NCBI GenBank assembly: GCA_964035545.1 | Contig: CAXIUT010000183.1 | Span: forward strand, 620,001 to 684,000 | Length of the DNA stretch: 64,000 nt | Source of the DNA: Bugula neritina | Lineage: Eukaryota; Bryozoa; Gymnolaemata; Cheilostomatida; Bugulidae | Direction: 5' to 3' | Part shown: positions 43,197 to 57,689 of the stretch, one piece after another | Position numbering within the stretch: the first letter of the stretch is position 1 | How the letters are laid out: each line of letters opens with the position of its first letter | The notes under the pieces: generated by a model | Databases searched by the model: none | Told to the model about the DNA's origin: nothing | Seen by the model: the letters and a program-made list of their open reading frames with translations, nothing else | Translations under genes and position numbers: made by a program

Positions 43197-46100
43197 AATA
43201 CTGTAACATACTGAAATATGCTGTAGCACACTGAAATACACTGCAACTCACTGAAATATACTGCAACATACTGAAAAACACTGTAACATATTGAGACATA
43301 CTGCAACATACTGCAACATACTGAAATACACTGTAACATACTGAAATACATTGCAAAATACTGCAACATATTGAAATACACTGCAACACATTGAAATATA
43401 CTGCAACATACCTAAATATCCGGTAATATACTGAGATATACTGTAACACATTGAAAAATACTGCAACATACTGAAATACACTGCAACCCACTGAAATACA
43501 TCGCAAAAGACTACAACATACTGAAATACACTGTAACATATTGAAATACACTGCAACACATTGAAATATACTGCAACCTATAGAAATATATGGTAAACTA
43601 CTGAAATATACTGTAACACATTGAAAAATACTGCATCATACTGAAATATACTGCGACATAATGCAATATTCTGTAACATACTGAGATATGCTGTAGCACA
43701 CTGAAATACACTACAACTCACTGAAACATACTGCAACATACTGAAATACACTGTAACATCCTACAACATACTGAAATACACAGTAACATATTGAAATACA
43801 CTGCAACACATTGAAATATACTGCAACATACCTAAATATACGGTAATATACTGAAATATACTGTATCACATTGAAAAATACTGCAAGATACTGAAATATA
43901 CTGTGACACATTGCAATATACTGTAACATACTGAAATATGCTCAAGCACACTGAAACACACTGCACCTCACTGAAACATACTGCAACATACTGAAATACA
44001 CTGCAACATCCTACAACATACTGAAATACACTGCAACATATTGAAAGACACTGCAAGACAATGAAATATACTGCAACATACTGAAATATACTGTAACACA
44101 CTGAAATATACTGCAACATACTGAAATACACTGCTACATACTGAAATATACTGCAACATACTGCAACATACTGAAATACACTGTAACATACTGAAATACA
44201 CTGCAACAAACTACAACATATTGAAATACACTGCAACACATTGAAATATACTGCAACATACCTAAATATACGGTAATATAGCGGAAAAAAACTGTAACAG
44301 ATTGACAAATTCTGCAACATACTGAAATATACTGCGACGCATTGCAATATACTGTAACATACTGAAATATGCTCTAGCACACTGAAATACACTGCAACCC
44401 ACTGAAATATACTGCAACATACGGAAATACACTGCAACACATTGAAATACACTGCAACATACCAAAATAAATGGTAAACTACTGAAATATACTTTAACAC
44501 ATTGAAAAATACTGCAACATACTGAAATATACTGTAACACACTGAAATATACTGCAACATACTGAAATACACTGTAACATATTGAAATACACTGCAACAA
44601 ACTACAACATATTGAAATACACTGCAACGCATTGAAAGACACTGCAACACATTGAAATATACTGCAATATACCAATATATATGGTAAACTGCTGAAATAT
44701 ACTTTAACACAATGAAAAATACTGCAACATACTGAAATATACTGTAACACACTGAAATATACTGCAACATACTGCAACAATCTGAAATACACTGTAACAT
44801 ACTGAAATACACTGCAACAAACTACAACATATTGAAATACACTGCAACACATTGAAATATACTGCAACATACCTTAATATACGATAATATACCGAAAAAA
44901 AAACTGTAACAGATTGAAAAATTCTGCAACATACTGAAATAAACTGCAACACACTGAAATACAGCGCAAAATACTACAACATACTGAAATACACTGTAAC
45001 ATATTGAAATACACTGCAACACTTTGAAATATACTGCAACATACCGAAATATATGGTAAACTACTAAAATATACTGTAACACTTTGAAAAATAGTGCAAC
45101 ACACTGAAATATACTCTGACACATTGCAATATACTGTAACATACTGAAATATGCTGTAGCACACTAAAATACATTGCAACTCACTGAAATATACTGCAAC
45201 ATACTGAAATACACTGTAACATATTGAAACACACTGCAACAAACTACAACATATTGAAATACACTGCAACGCATTGAAAGACACTGCAACACATTGAAAT
45301 ATACTGCAATATACCAATATATATGGTAAACTGCTGAAATATACTTTAACACATTGAAAAATACTGCAACATACTGAAATATACTGTAACACACTGAAAT
45401 ATACTGCAACATACTGCAACAATCTGAAATACACCGTAACATACTGAAATACACTGCAACAAACTACAACATATTGAAATACACTGCAACACATTGAAAT
45501 ATACTGCAACATACCTAAATATACGGTAATATACCGAAAAAAAAACTGTAACAGATTGAAAAATTCTGCAACATACTGAAATAAACTGCAACACACTGAA
45601 ATACACCGCAAAATACTACAACATACTGAAATACACTGTAACATATTGAAATACACTGCAACACTTTGAAATATACTGCAACATACCGAAATACATGTTA
45701 AACTACTAAAATATACTGTAACACTTTGAAAAACAGTGCAACATACTGAAATATACTGCGACACTTTGCAATGTACTGTAACATACTGAAATATGCTGTA
45801 GCACACTGAAATACACTGCAACTCACTGAAATATACTGCAACATATTGAAATACACTGCAACATCCTACAACATGCTAAAATACACGGTAACATATTGAA
45901 ATACAGTACAACACGTTGAAATATACTGCAACATACCGGAATATATGGTAAAGTACTGAAATATACTGTAACACACTGAAAAATACTGCAACATACTGAA
46001 ATATACTGCGACACATTGCAATATACTGCAACATACCAAAATATATGGTAAACTACTGAAATATACTTTAACACATTGAAAAATACCGCAACATAATGAA

Positions 46101-47081
46101 ATATACTGTAACACACTGAAATATACTGCAACATACTGAAATACACTGTAACATACTGAAATAAACTGCAACATACCAAAATATATGGTAAACTACTGAA
46201 ATATACTTTAACACATTGAAAAATCCTGCAACATACTAAAATATACTGTAACACACTGCAAGATACTGCAACATACTGAAATACACTGAAACATACTGAA
46301 ATAAACTGCAACATACCAAAATACATGGTAAACTACTGAAATATACTGTAACACACTGAAAAATACTGCAACATACTGAAATATACTGCGTCACATTGCA
46401 ATATACTGCAACATACCAAAATATATGGTAAACTACTGAAATATACTTTAACACATTGAAAATTACTGCAACATACTGAAATATACTGTAACACACTGAA
46501 ATATACTGCAACAAACTGAAATACACTGTAACATATTGAAATAAACTGCAACATACCAAAATATATGGTAAACTACTGAAATATACTTTAACACATTGAA
46601 AAATACTGCAACATACTAAAATATACCGTAACACACTGCAAGATACTGCAACATACCGAAATACACTGTAACATACTGAAACACACTGCAACATACTGCA
46701 TTATACTGACATACACTGGAACATATTGAAATACACTGCAACACAATGAAATATACTGCAACATACCAAAATATATGGTAAACTACTGAAATATACTTTA
46801 ACACATTGAAAAATACTGCAACATACTGAAATATACTGTAACACACTGAAATATACTGCAACATACTGAAATACACTGTAACATACTGAAATAAACTGTA
46901 ACATACTGAAATACACTGCAACATCCTACAACATACTGAATTACACTGTAACATTGTGAAATACACTGCAACACATTGAAAAATACTGCAACATACCGAA
47001 ATATACGGTAAACTATTGAATTATACTGTAACACATTGAAAAATACTGAAACACACTGAAATATACTCTGACACAATGCAA
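43197..47081 (+). repeat. Higher-order unit U14 (3,885 bp, U9 copy with a 642-bp gain)
   Basis: U14 matches U9 at offset 14,209 to about 44,870, then contains 642 extra bases and resumes at offset 14,851. The gain adds a poly-A module: 44285-44291 (7 A), 44895-44903 (9 A), 45537-45545 (9 A). The added length is 640 + 2, one extra poly-A phase shift. The variant CCTTAATATACGATAATATA near 44,872-44,891 marks the point where the copies diverge. Tail is the long form. Confidence 0.8.
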
Positions 47082-49855
47082 TATACTGTAACATACTGAA
47101 ATATGCTGTAGCACACTGAAATACACTGCAACTCACTGAAATATACTACAACATACTGAAAAACACTGTAACATATTGAAACATACTGCAACATACTACA
47201 ACATATTGAAAGACACTGCAACACATTGAAATATACTGCAACATACCTAAATATCCGGTAATATACTGAAATATACTGTAACACATTGAAAAATACTACA
47301 ACATACTGAAATACACTGTAACATATTGAAATACACTGCAACACATTGAAATATACTGCAACCTATAGAAATATATAGTAAACTACTGAAATATACTGTA
47401 ACACATTGAAAAAGACTGCAACATACTGAAAAATACTGCGACAGATTGCAATATACAGTAACATACTGAAACATGCTGTAGAACACTGAAATAGACTGCA
47501 GCTCACTGAAATATACTGCAACATACTGAAATACACTGCTACATACTGAAATATACTGCAACATACTGCAACATACTGAAATACACTGTAACATACTGAA
47601 ATACACTGCAACAAACTACAACATATTGAAATACACTGCAACACATTGAAATATACAGCAATATACCTAAATATACGGTAATATACCGAAAAAAAAACTG
47701 TAACAGATTGAAAAATTCTGCAACATACTGAAATAAACTGCAACACACTGAAATACAGCGCAAAATACTACAACATACTGAAATACACTGTAACATATTG
47801 AAATACACTGCAACACTTTGAAATATACTGCAACATACCGAAATATATGGTAAACTACTAAAATATACTGTAACACTTTGAAAAATAGTGCAACACACTG
47901 AAATATACTCTGACACATTGCAATATACTGTAACATACTGAAATATGCTGTAGCACACTGAAATACATTGCAACTCACTGAAATATACTGCAACATACTG
48001 AAATACACTGTAACATATTGAAAAATACTGCAACATACTGCAACATACTGAAATACACTGTAACATACTGAAATACATTGCAAAATACTACAACATACTG
48101 AAATACACTGTAACACATTGAAATATACTACAACATACCTAAATATCCGGTAATATACTGAAATATACTGTAACACATTGAAAAATACTGCAACATACTG
48201 AAATACACTGCAACCCACTGAAATACATCGCAAAATACTACAACATACTATAATACACTGTAACATATTGAAATACACTGCAACACATTGAAATATACTG
48301 CAACCTACAGAAATAGGTGGTAAACTACTGAAATATACTGTAACACATTGAAAAATACTGCAACATACTGAAATATACTGCGACACATTGCAATATACTG
48401 TAACATACTGAAATATGCTCTAGCACACTGAAATACACTGCAACCCACTGAAATATACTGCAACATATGGAAATACACTGCAACACATTGAAATACACTG
48501 CAACATACCAAAATAAATGGTAAACTACTGAAATATACTTTAACACATTGAAAAATACTGCAACATACTGAAATATACTGTGACACACTGAAATATACTG
48601 CAACATACTGAAATACACTGTAACATACTGAAATAAACTGCAACATACTGAAGTACACTGCAACATCCTACAACATACTGAAATACAATGTAACATATTG
48701 AAACACACTGCAACACATTGAAATATACTGCAATGTACCGAATTATATGGTGGACTACTGAAATATACTGTAACACACTGAAAAATACTGCAAGATACTG
48801 AAATATACTGCGACACATTGCAATATACTGTAACATACTGAAATATGCTACAGCACACTGAAATACACTGCAACTCACTGAAATATACTGCAACATATTG
48901 AAACACACTGCAACATTCTACAACATGCTGAAACACACTGTAACGTATTGAAATACACTGCAACACATTGAAATATACAGCAACATACCGAAATATACGG
49001 TAATATACCGAAAAAAAAACTGTAACAGATTGAAAAATTCTGCAACATACTGAAATAAACTGCAACACACTGAAATACACCGCAAAATACTACAACATAC
49101 TGAAATACACTGTAACATATTGAAATACACTGCAACACTTTGAAATATACTGCAACATACCGAAATATATGTTAAACTACTAAAATATACTGTAACACTT
49201 TGAAAAACAGTGCAACATACTGAAATATACTGCGACATTTTGCAATGTAATGTAACATACTGAAATATGCTGTAGCACACTGAAATACACTGCAACTCAC
49301 TGAAATATACTGCAACATATTGAAATACACTGCAACATCCTACAACATGCTAAAATACACTGTAACATATTGAAATACAGTACAACACATTGAAATATAC
49401 TGCAACATACCGGAATATATGGTAAAGTACTGAAATATACTGTAACACACTGAAAAATACTGCAACATACTGAAATATACTGCGACACGTTGCAATATAC
49501 TGCAACATACCAAAATATATGGTAAACTACTGAAATATACTTTAACACATTGAAAAATACTGCAACATACTGAAATATACTGTAACACACTGCAAGATAC
49601 TGCAACATACCGAAATACACTGTAACATAGTGAAACACACTGCAACATACTGCATTATACTGACATACACTGGAACATATTGAAATACACTGCAACATCC
49701 TACAACATGCTGAAATACGCTGTAACATATTGAAATACACTGCAACACATTGAAAAATACTGCAACATACCGAAATATATGGTAAACTATTGAATTATAC
49801 TGTAACACATTGAAAAATACTGAAACAAACTGAAATATACTCTGACACAATGCAA
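47082..49855 (+). repeat. Higher-order unit U15 (2,774 bp, divergent middle)
   Basis: The head follows the U3/U6 type to about 47,750. The middle (about 48,060-48,990) is the arrangement least represented elsewhere, with TAGGTGGTAAAC near 48,313, GGTGGACTAC near 48,748, a TGCTACAGC variant of the usual TGCTGTAGC near 48,846, and AACGTATTG near 48,942. Poly-A modules: 47689-47697 and 49011-49019 (9 A each). From about 49,020 it returns to the common tail and ends with the variant anchor used by all later units. Confidence 0.75.
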
Positions 49856-49890
49856 AATACTGTAACATACTGAAATATGCTGTAGCACAC

Positions 49891-50900
49891 TGAAATACAC
49901 TGCAACTCACTGAAATATACTGCAACATACTGAAAAACACTGTAACATATTGAGACATACTGCAACATACTGCAACATACTGAAATACACTGTAACATAC
50001 TGAAATACATTGCAAAATACTGCAACATATTGAAATACACTGCAACACATTGAAATATACTGCAACATACCTAAATATCCGGTAATATACTGAGATATAC
50101 TGTAACACATTGAAAAATACTGCAACATACTGAAATACACTGCAACCCACTGGAATACATCGCAAAAGACTACAACATACTGAAATACACTGTAACATAT
50201 TGAAATACACTGCAACACATTGAAATATACTGCAACCTATAGAAATATATGGTAAACTACTGAAATATACTGTAACACATTGAAAAATGCTGCAACATAC
50301 TGAAGCATACTGCGACACATTGCAATATACTGTAACATACTGAAACATGCTGTAGCACACTGAAATAGACTGCAGCTCACTGAAATATACTGCAACATAC
50401 TGAAATTCACTGCAGCATCCTACAACATGCTGAAATACACTGTAACATATTGAAATACACTGCAACACATTGAAATATACTGCAACATACTGCAATATAT
50501 GGTAAACTACTGAAATATACTGTAACACATTGAAAAATACTGCATCATACTGAAATATACTGTGACATAATGCAATATTCTGTAACATACTGAGATATGC
50601 TGTAGCACACTGAAATACACTAAAACTCACTGAAACATACTGCAACATACTGAAATACACTGTAACATCCTACAACATACTGAAATACACAGTAACATAT
50701 TGAAATACACTGCAACACATTGAAATATACTGCAACATACCTAAATATACGGTAATATACTGAAATATAGTGTAACACATTGAAAAATACTACAAGATAC
50801 TGAAATATACTGTGACACATTGCAATATACTGTAACATACTGAAATATGCTCAAGCACACTGAAACACACTGCACCTCACTGAAACATACTGCAACATAC
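49891..50900 (+). repeat. 1,010-bp tandem duplication, first copy
   Basis: Repeats directly as 50,901-51,910. The two diverge at a few sites: CATACTGCAATAT near 50,485 against CATACCGCAATAT near 51,495, TAAAACTCAC near 50,622 against TACAACTCAC near 51,632, and TGTGACATAATG near 50,561 against TGCGACATAATG near 51,571. Length is a multiple of 10. Confidence 0.78.
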
Positions 50901-51910
50901 TGAAATACACTGCAACTCACTGAAATATACTGCAACATACTGAAAAACACTGTAACATATTGAGACATACTGCAACATACTGCAACATACTGAAATACAC
51001 TGTAACATACTGAAATACATTGCAAAATACTGCAACATATTGAAATACACTGCAACACATTGAAATATACTGCAACATACCTAAATATCCGGTAATATAC
51101 TGAGATATACTGTAACACATTGAAAAATACTGCAACATACTGAAATACACTGCAACCCACTGGAATACATCGCAAAAGACTACAACATACTGAAATACAC
51201 TGTAACATATTGAAATACACTGCAACACATTGAAATATACTGCAACCTATAGAAATATATGGTAAACTACTGAAATATACTGTAACACATTGAAAAATGC
51301 TGCAACATACTGAAGCATACTGCGACACATTGCAATATACTGTAACATACTGAAACATGCTGTAGCACACTGAAATAGACTGCAGCTCACTGAAATATAC
51401 TGCAACATACTGAAATTCACTGCAGCATCCTACAACATGCTGAAATACACTGTAACATATTGAAATACACTGCAACACATTGAAATATACTGCAACATAC
51501 CGCAATATATGGTAAACTACTGAAATATACTGTAACACATTGAAAAATACTGCATCATACTGAAATATACTGCGACATAATGCAATATTCTGTAACATAC
51601 TGAGATATGCTGTAGCACACTGAAATACACTACAACTCACTGAAACATACTGCAACATACTGAAATACACTGTAACATCCTACAACATACTGAAATACAC
51701 AGTAACATATTGAAATACACTGCAACACATTGAAATATACTGCAACATACCTAAATATACGGTAATATACTGAAATATACTGTAACACATTGAAAAATAC
51801 TACAAGATACTGAAATATACTGTGACACATTGCAATATACTGTAACATACTGAAATATGCTCAAGCACACTGAAACACACTGCACCTCACTGAAACATAC
51901 TGCAACATAC
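50901..51910 (+). repeat. 1,010-bp tandem duplication, second copy
   Basis: Direct tandem partner of 49,891-50,900. Beyond 51,910 the sequence continues CAACATCCTAC as in U9, whereas the first copy is followed by CAACTCACTG, which fixes the junction to within about 20 bp. Confidence 0.78.
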
Positions 51911-53799
51911 TGAAATACACTGCAACATCCTACAACATACTGAAATAGACAGCAACATATTGAAAGACACTGCAAGACAATGAAATATACTGCAACATAC
52001 TGAAATATACTGTAACACACTGAAATATACTGCAACATACTGAAATACACTGCTACATACTGAAATATACTGCAACATACTGCAACATACTGAAATACAC
52101 TGTAACATACTGAAATACACTGCAACAAACTACAACATATTGAAATACACTGCAACACATTGAAATATACTGCAACATACCTAAATATACGGTAATATAG
52201 CGGAAAAAAACTGTAACAGATTGACAAATTCTGCAACATACTGAAATATACTGCGACACATTGCAATATACTGTAACATACTGAAACATGCTCTAGCACA
52301 CTGAAATACACTGCAACCCACTGAAATATACTGCAACATACGGAAATACACTGCAACACATTGAAATACACTGCAACATACCAAAATAAATGGTAAACTA
52401 CTGAAATATACTTTAAAACATTGAAAAATACTGCAACATACTGAAATATACTGTAACACACTGAAATATACTGCAACATACTGAAATACACTGTAACATA
52501 TTGAAATACACTGCAACAAACTACAACATATTGAAATACACTGCAACGCATTGAAAGACACTGCAACACATTGAAATATACTGCAATATACCAATATATA
52601 TGGTAAACTGCTGAAATATACTTTAACACATTGAAAAATACTGCAACATACTGAAATATACTGTAACACACTGAAATATACTGCAACATACTGCAACAAT
52701 CTGAAATACACTGTAACATACTGAAATACACTGCAACAAACTACAACATATTGAAATACACTGCAACACATTGAAATATACCGCAACATACCTAAATATA
52801 CGGTAATATACCGAAAAAAAAACTGTAACAGATTGAACAATTCTGCAACATACTGAAATAAACTGCAACACACTGAAATACACCGCAAAATACTACAACA
52901 TACTGAAATACACTGTAACATATTGAAATACACTGCAACACTTTGAATAATACTGCAACATACCGAAATATATGTTAAACTACTAAAAATATACTGTAAC
53001 ACTTTGAAAAACAGTGCAACATACTGAAATATACTGCGACATTTTGCAATGTACTGTAACATACTGAAATATGCTGTAGCACACTGAAATACACTGCAAC
53101 TCACTGAAATAGACTGCAACATATTGAAATACACTGCAACATCCTACAACATGCTAAAATACACTGTAACATATTGAAATACAGTACAACACATTGAAAT
53201 ATACTGCAACATACCGGAATATATGGTAAAGTACTGAAATATACTGTAACACACTGAAAAATACTGCAACATACTGAAATATACTGCGACACATTGCAAT
53301 ATACTGCAACATACCAAAATATATGGTAAACTACTGAAATATACTTTAACACATTGAAAAATACTGCAACATACTGAAATATACTGTAACACACTGAAAT
53401 ATACTGCAACATACTGAAATACACTGTAACATACTGAAATTAACTGCAACATACCAAAATATATGGTAAACTACTGAAATATACTTTAACACATTGAAAA
53501 ATCCTGCAACATACTAAAATATACTGTAACACACTGCAAGATACTGCAACATACCGAAATACACTGTAACATAGTGAAACACACTGCAACATACTGCATT
53601 ATACTGACATACACTGGAACATATTGAAATACACTGCAACATCCTACAACATGCTGAAATACGCTGTAACATATTGAAATACACTGCAACACATTGAAAA
53701 ATACTGCAACATACCGAAATATATGGTAAACTATTGAATTATACTGTAACACATTGAAAAAAACTGAAACAAACTGAAATATACTCTGACACAATGCAA

Positions 53800-56239
53800 A
53801 ATACTGTAACATACTGAAATATGCTGTAGCACACTGAAATACACTGCAACTCACTGAAATATACTGCAACATACTGAAAAACACTGTAACATATTGAGAC
53901 ATACTGCAACATACTGCAACATACTGAAATACACTGTAACATACTGAAATACATTGCAAAATACTGCAACATTTTGAAATACACTGCAACACATTGAAAT
54001 ATACTGCAACATACCTAAATATCCGGTAATATACTGAGATATACTGTAACACATTGAAAAATACTGCAACATACTGAAATACACTGCAACCCACTGGAAT
54101 ACATCGCAAAAGACTACAACATACTGAAATACACTGTAACATATTGAAATACACTGCAACACATTGAAATATACTGCAACCTATAGAAATATATGGTAAA
54201 CTACTGAAATATACTGTAACACATTGAAAAATACTGCAACATACTGAAACATACTGCGACACATTGCAATATACTGTAACATACTGAAACATGCTGTAGC
54301 ACACTGAAATAGACTGCAGCTCACTGAAATATACTGCAACATACTGAAATTCACTGCAGCATCCTACAACATGCTAAAATACACTGTAACATATTGAAAT
54401 ACACTGCAACACATTGAAATATACTGCAACATACCGCAATATATGGTAAACTAGTGAAATATACTGTAACACATTGAAAAATACTGCATCATACTGAAAT
54501 AAACTGCGACATAATGCAATATTCTGTAACATACTGAGATATGCTGTAGCACACTGAAATACACTACAACTCACTGAAACATACTGCAACATACTGAAAT
54601 ACACTGTAACATCCTACAACATACTGAAATACACAGTAACATATTGAAATACACTGCAACACATTGAAATATACTGCAACATACCTAAATATACGGTAAT
54701 ATACTGAAATATATTGTAACACATTGAAAAATACTGCAAGATACTGAAATATACTGTGACACATTGCAATATACTGTAACATACTGAAATATGCTCAAGC
54801 ACACTGAAACACACTGCACCTCACTGAAACATACTGCAACATACTGAAATACACTGCAACATCCTACAACATACTGAAATACACTGCAACATATTGAAAG
54901 ACACTGCAAGACAATGAAATATACTGCAACATACTGAAATATACTGTAACACACTGAAATATACTGCAACATACTGAAATACACTGCTACATACTGAAAT
55001 ATACTGCAACATACTGCAACATACTGAAATACACTGTAACATACTGAAATACACTGCAACAAACTACAACATACTGAAATACACTGCAACACATTGAAAT
55101 ATACTGCAACATACGGAAATACACTGCAACACATTGAAATACACTGCAACATACCAAAATAAATGGTAAACTACTGAAATATACTTTAACACATTGAAAA
55201 ATACTGCAACATACTGAAATATACTGTAACACACTGAAATATACTGCAAAATACTGAAATACACTGTAACATATTGAAATACACTGCAACAAACTACAAC
55301 ATATTGAAATACACTGCAACGCATTGAAAGACACTGCAACACATTGAAAAATACTGCAACATACTGAAATATACTGTAACACACTGAAATATACTGCAAC
55401 ATACCGAAATATATGTTAAACTACTAAAATATACTGTAACACTTTGAAAAACAGTGCAACATACTGAAATATACTGCGACATTTTGCAATGTACTGTAAC
55501 ATACTGAAATATGCTGTAGCACACTGAAATACACTGCAACTCACTGAAATATACTGCAACATATTGAAATACACTGCAACATCCTACAACATGCTAAAAT
55601 ACACGGTAACATATTGAAATACAGTACAACACGTTGAAATATACTGCAACATACCGGAATATATGGTAAAGTACTGAAATATACTGTAACACACTGAAAA
55701 ATACTGCAACATACTGAAATATACTGCGACACATTGCAATATACTGCAACATACCAAAATATATGGTAAACTACTGAAATATACTTTAACACATTGAAAA
55801 ATACTGCAATATACTGAAATATACTGTAACACACTGAAATATACTGCAACATACTGAAATACACTGTAACATACTGAAATAAACTGCAACATACCAAAAT
55901 ATATGGTAAACTACTGAAATATACTTTAACACATTGAAAAATCCTGCAACATACTAAAATATACTGTAACACACTGCAAGATACTGCAACATACCGAAAT
56001 ACACTGTAACATAGTGAAACACACTGCAACATACTGCATTATACTGACATACACTGGAACATATTGAAATACACTGCAACATCCTACAACATGCTGAAAT
56101 ACGCTGTAACATATTGAAATACACTGCAACACATTGAAAAATACTGCAACATACCGAAATATATGGTAAACTATTGAATTATACTGTAACACATTGAAAA
56201 ATACTGGAACACACTGAAATATACACTGACACAATGCAA
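53800..56239 (+). repeat. Higher-order unit U17 (2,440 bp, poly-A lost)
   Basis: The head matches U16 at offset 3,944. 54,490-55,395 matches 58,380-59,285 (offset 3,890). After that the offset to U19 becomes 4,161, so U17 lacks about 271 bp that include the 8-A module of U19. With no poly-A present, the length is an exact multiple of 10. Confidence 0.77.
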
Positions 56240-57689
56240 AATACTGTAACATACTGAAATATGCTGTAGCACACTGAAATACACTGCAACTCACTGAAAT
56301 ATACTGCAACATACTGAAAAACACTGTAACATATTGAGACATACTGCAACATACTGCAACATACTGAAATACACTGTAACATCCTGAAATACATTGCAAA
56401 ATACTGCAACATATTGAAATACACTGCAACACATTGAAATATACTGCAACATACCTAAATATCCGGTAATATACTGAAATATACTGTAACACATTGAAAA
56501 ATACTGCAACATACTGAAATACACTGCAACCCACTGAAATACATCGCAAAAGACTACAACATACTGAAATACACTGTAACATATTGAAATACACTGCAAC
56601 ACATTGAAATATACTGCAACCTATAGAAATATATGGTAAACTACTGAAATATACTGTAACGCATTGAAAAATACTGCAACATACTGAAATATACTGTAAC
56701 AAACTGAAATATACTGTAACATACTGAAATACACTGTAACATACTGAAATAAACTGCAACACACTGAAATACACCGCAAAATACTACAACATACTGAAAT
56801 ACACTGTAACATATTGAAATACACTGCAACACTTTGAAATATACTGCAACATACCGAAATATATGTTAAACTACTAAAATATACTGTAACACTTTGAAAA
56901 ACAGTGCAACATACTGAAATATACTGCGACACTTTGCAATGTACTGTAACATACTGAAATATGCTGTAGCACACTGAAATACACTGCAACTCACTGAAAT
57001 ATACTGCAACATATTGAAATACACTGCAACATCCTACAACATGCTAAAATACACGGTAACATATTGAAATACGGCACAACACGTTGAAATATACTGCAAC
57101 ATACCGGAATATATGGTAAAGTACTGAAATATACTGTAACACACTGAAAAATACTGCAACATACTGAAATATACTGCGACACATTGCAATATACTGCAAC
57201 ATACCAAAATATATGGTAAACTACTGAAATATACTTTAACACATTGAAAAATACTGCAACATACTGAAATATACTGTAACACACTGAAACATACTGCAAC
57301 ATACTGAAATACACTGTAACATACTGAAATAAACTGCAACATACCAAAATATATGGTAAACTACTGAAATATACTTTAACACATTGAAAAATCCTGCAAC
57401 ATACTAAAATATACTGTAACACACTGCAAGATACTGCAACATACCGAAATACAGTGTAACATAGTGGAACACACTGCAACATACTGCATTATACTGACAT
57501 ACACTGGAACATATTGAAATACACTGCAACATCCTACAACATGCTGAAATACGCTGTAACATATTGAAATACACTGCAACACATTGAAAAATACTGCAAC
57601 ATACCGAAATATATGGTAAACTATTGAATTATACTGTAACACATTGAAAAATACTGAAACAAACTGAAATATACTCTGACACAATGCAA
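56240..57689 (+). repeat. Higher-order unit U18 (1,450 bp, no poly-A)
   Basis: A short unit without poly-A. 56,240 to about 56,940 is repeated at the right end of the window (63,252-63,950, offset 7,012). One difference is ATACACTGAC near 56,223 against ATACTCTGAC near 63,235. The second half carries GGCACAACACG near 57,073, the marker shared with U7 and U12, and CAGTGTAACATAGTGGAAC near 57,453. Confidence 0.77.

Larger units (their letters stand above)
29810..44018 (+). repeat. 14,209-bp tandem segmental duplication, second copy
   Basis: Second copy of 15,600-29,809. The same pattern continues about 850 bp further, to about 44,870, so roughly 2.06 copies are present. Point differences I noticed lie near 33,443, 36,018, 40,578 and 42,585. 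It is the longest near-identical repeat in the window and probably the most recent large event, unless it is an assembly artefact. Confidence 0.85.
49856..53799 (+). repeat. Higher-order unit U16 (3,944 bp)
   Basis: U16 contains a tandem duplication of 1,010 bp (about 49,891-50,900 and 50,901-51,910). It then follows U9 at offset 22,128 through about 52,980. Poly-A modules: 52204-52210 (7 A) and 52814-52822 (9 A). The length is 3,940 + 3 (poly-A) + 1. The extra base is one A in TACTAAAAATATACTG near 52,985, where every other copy I checked has TACTAAAATATACTG. It is the only non-decameric indel I found outside a poly-A module. Confidence 0.78.
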
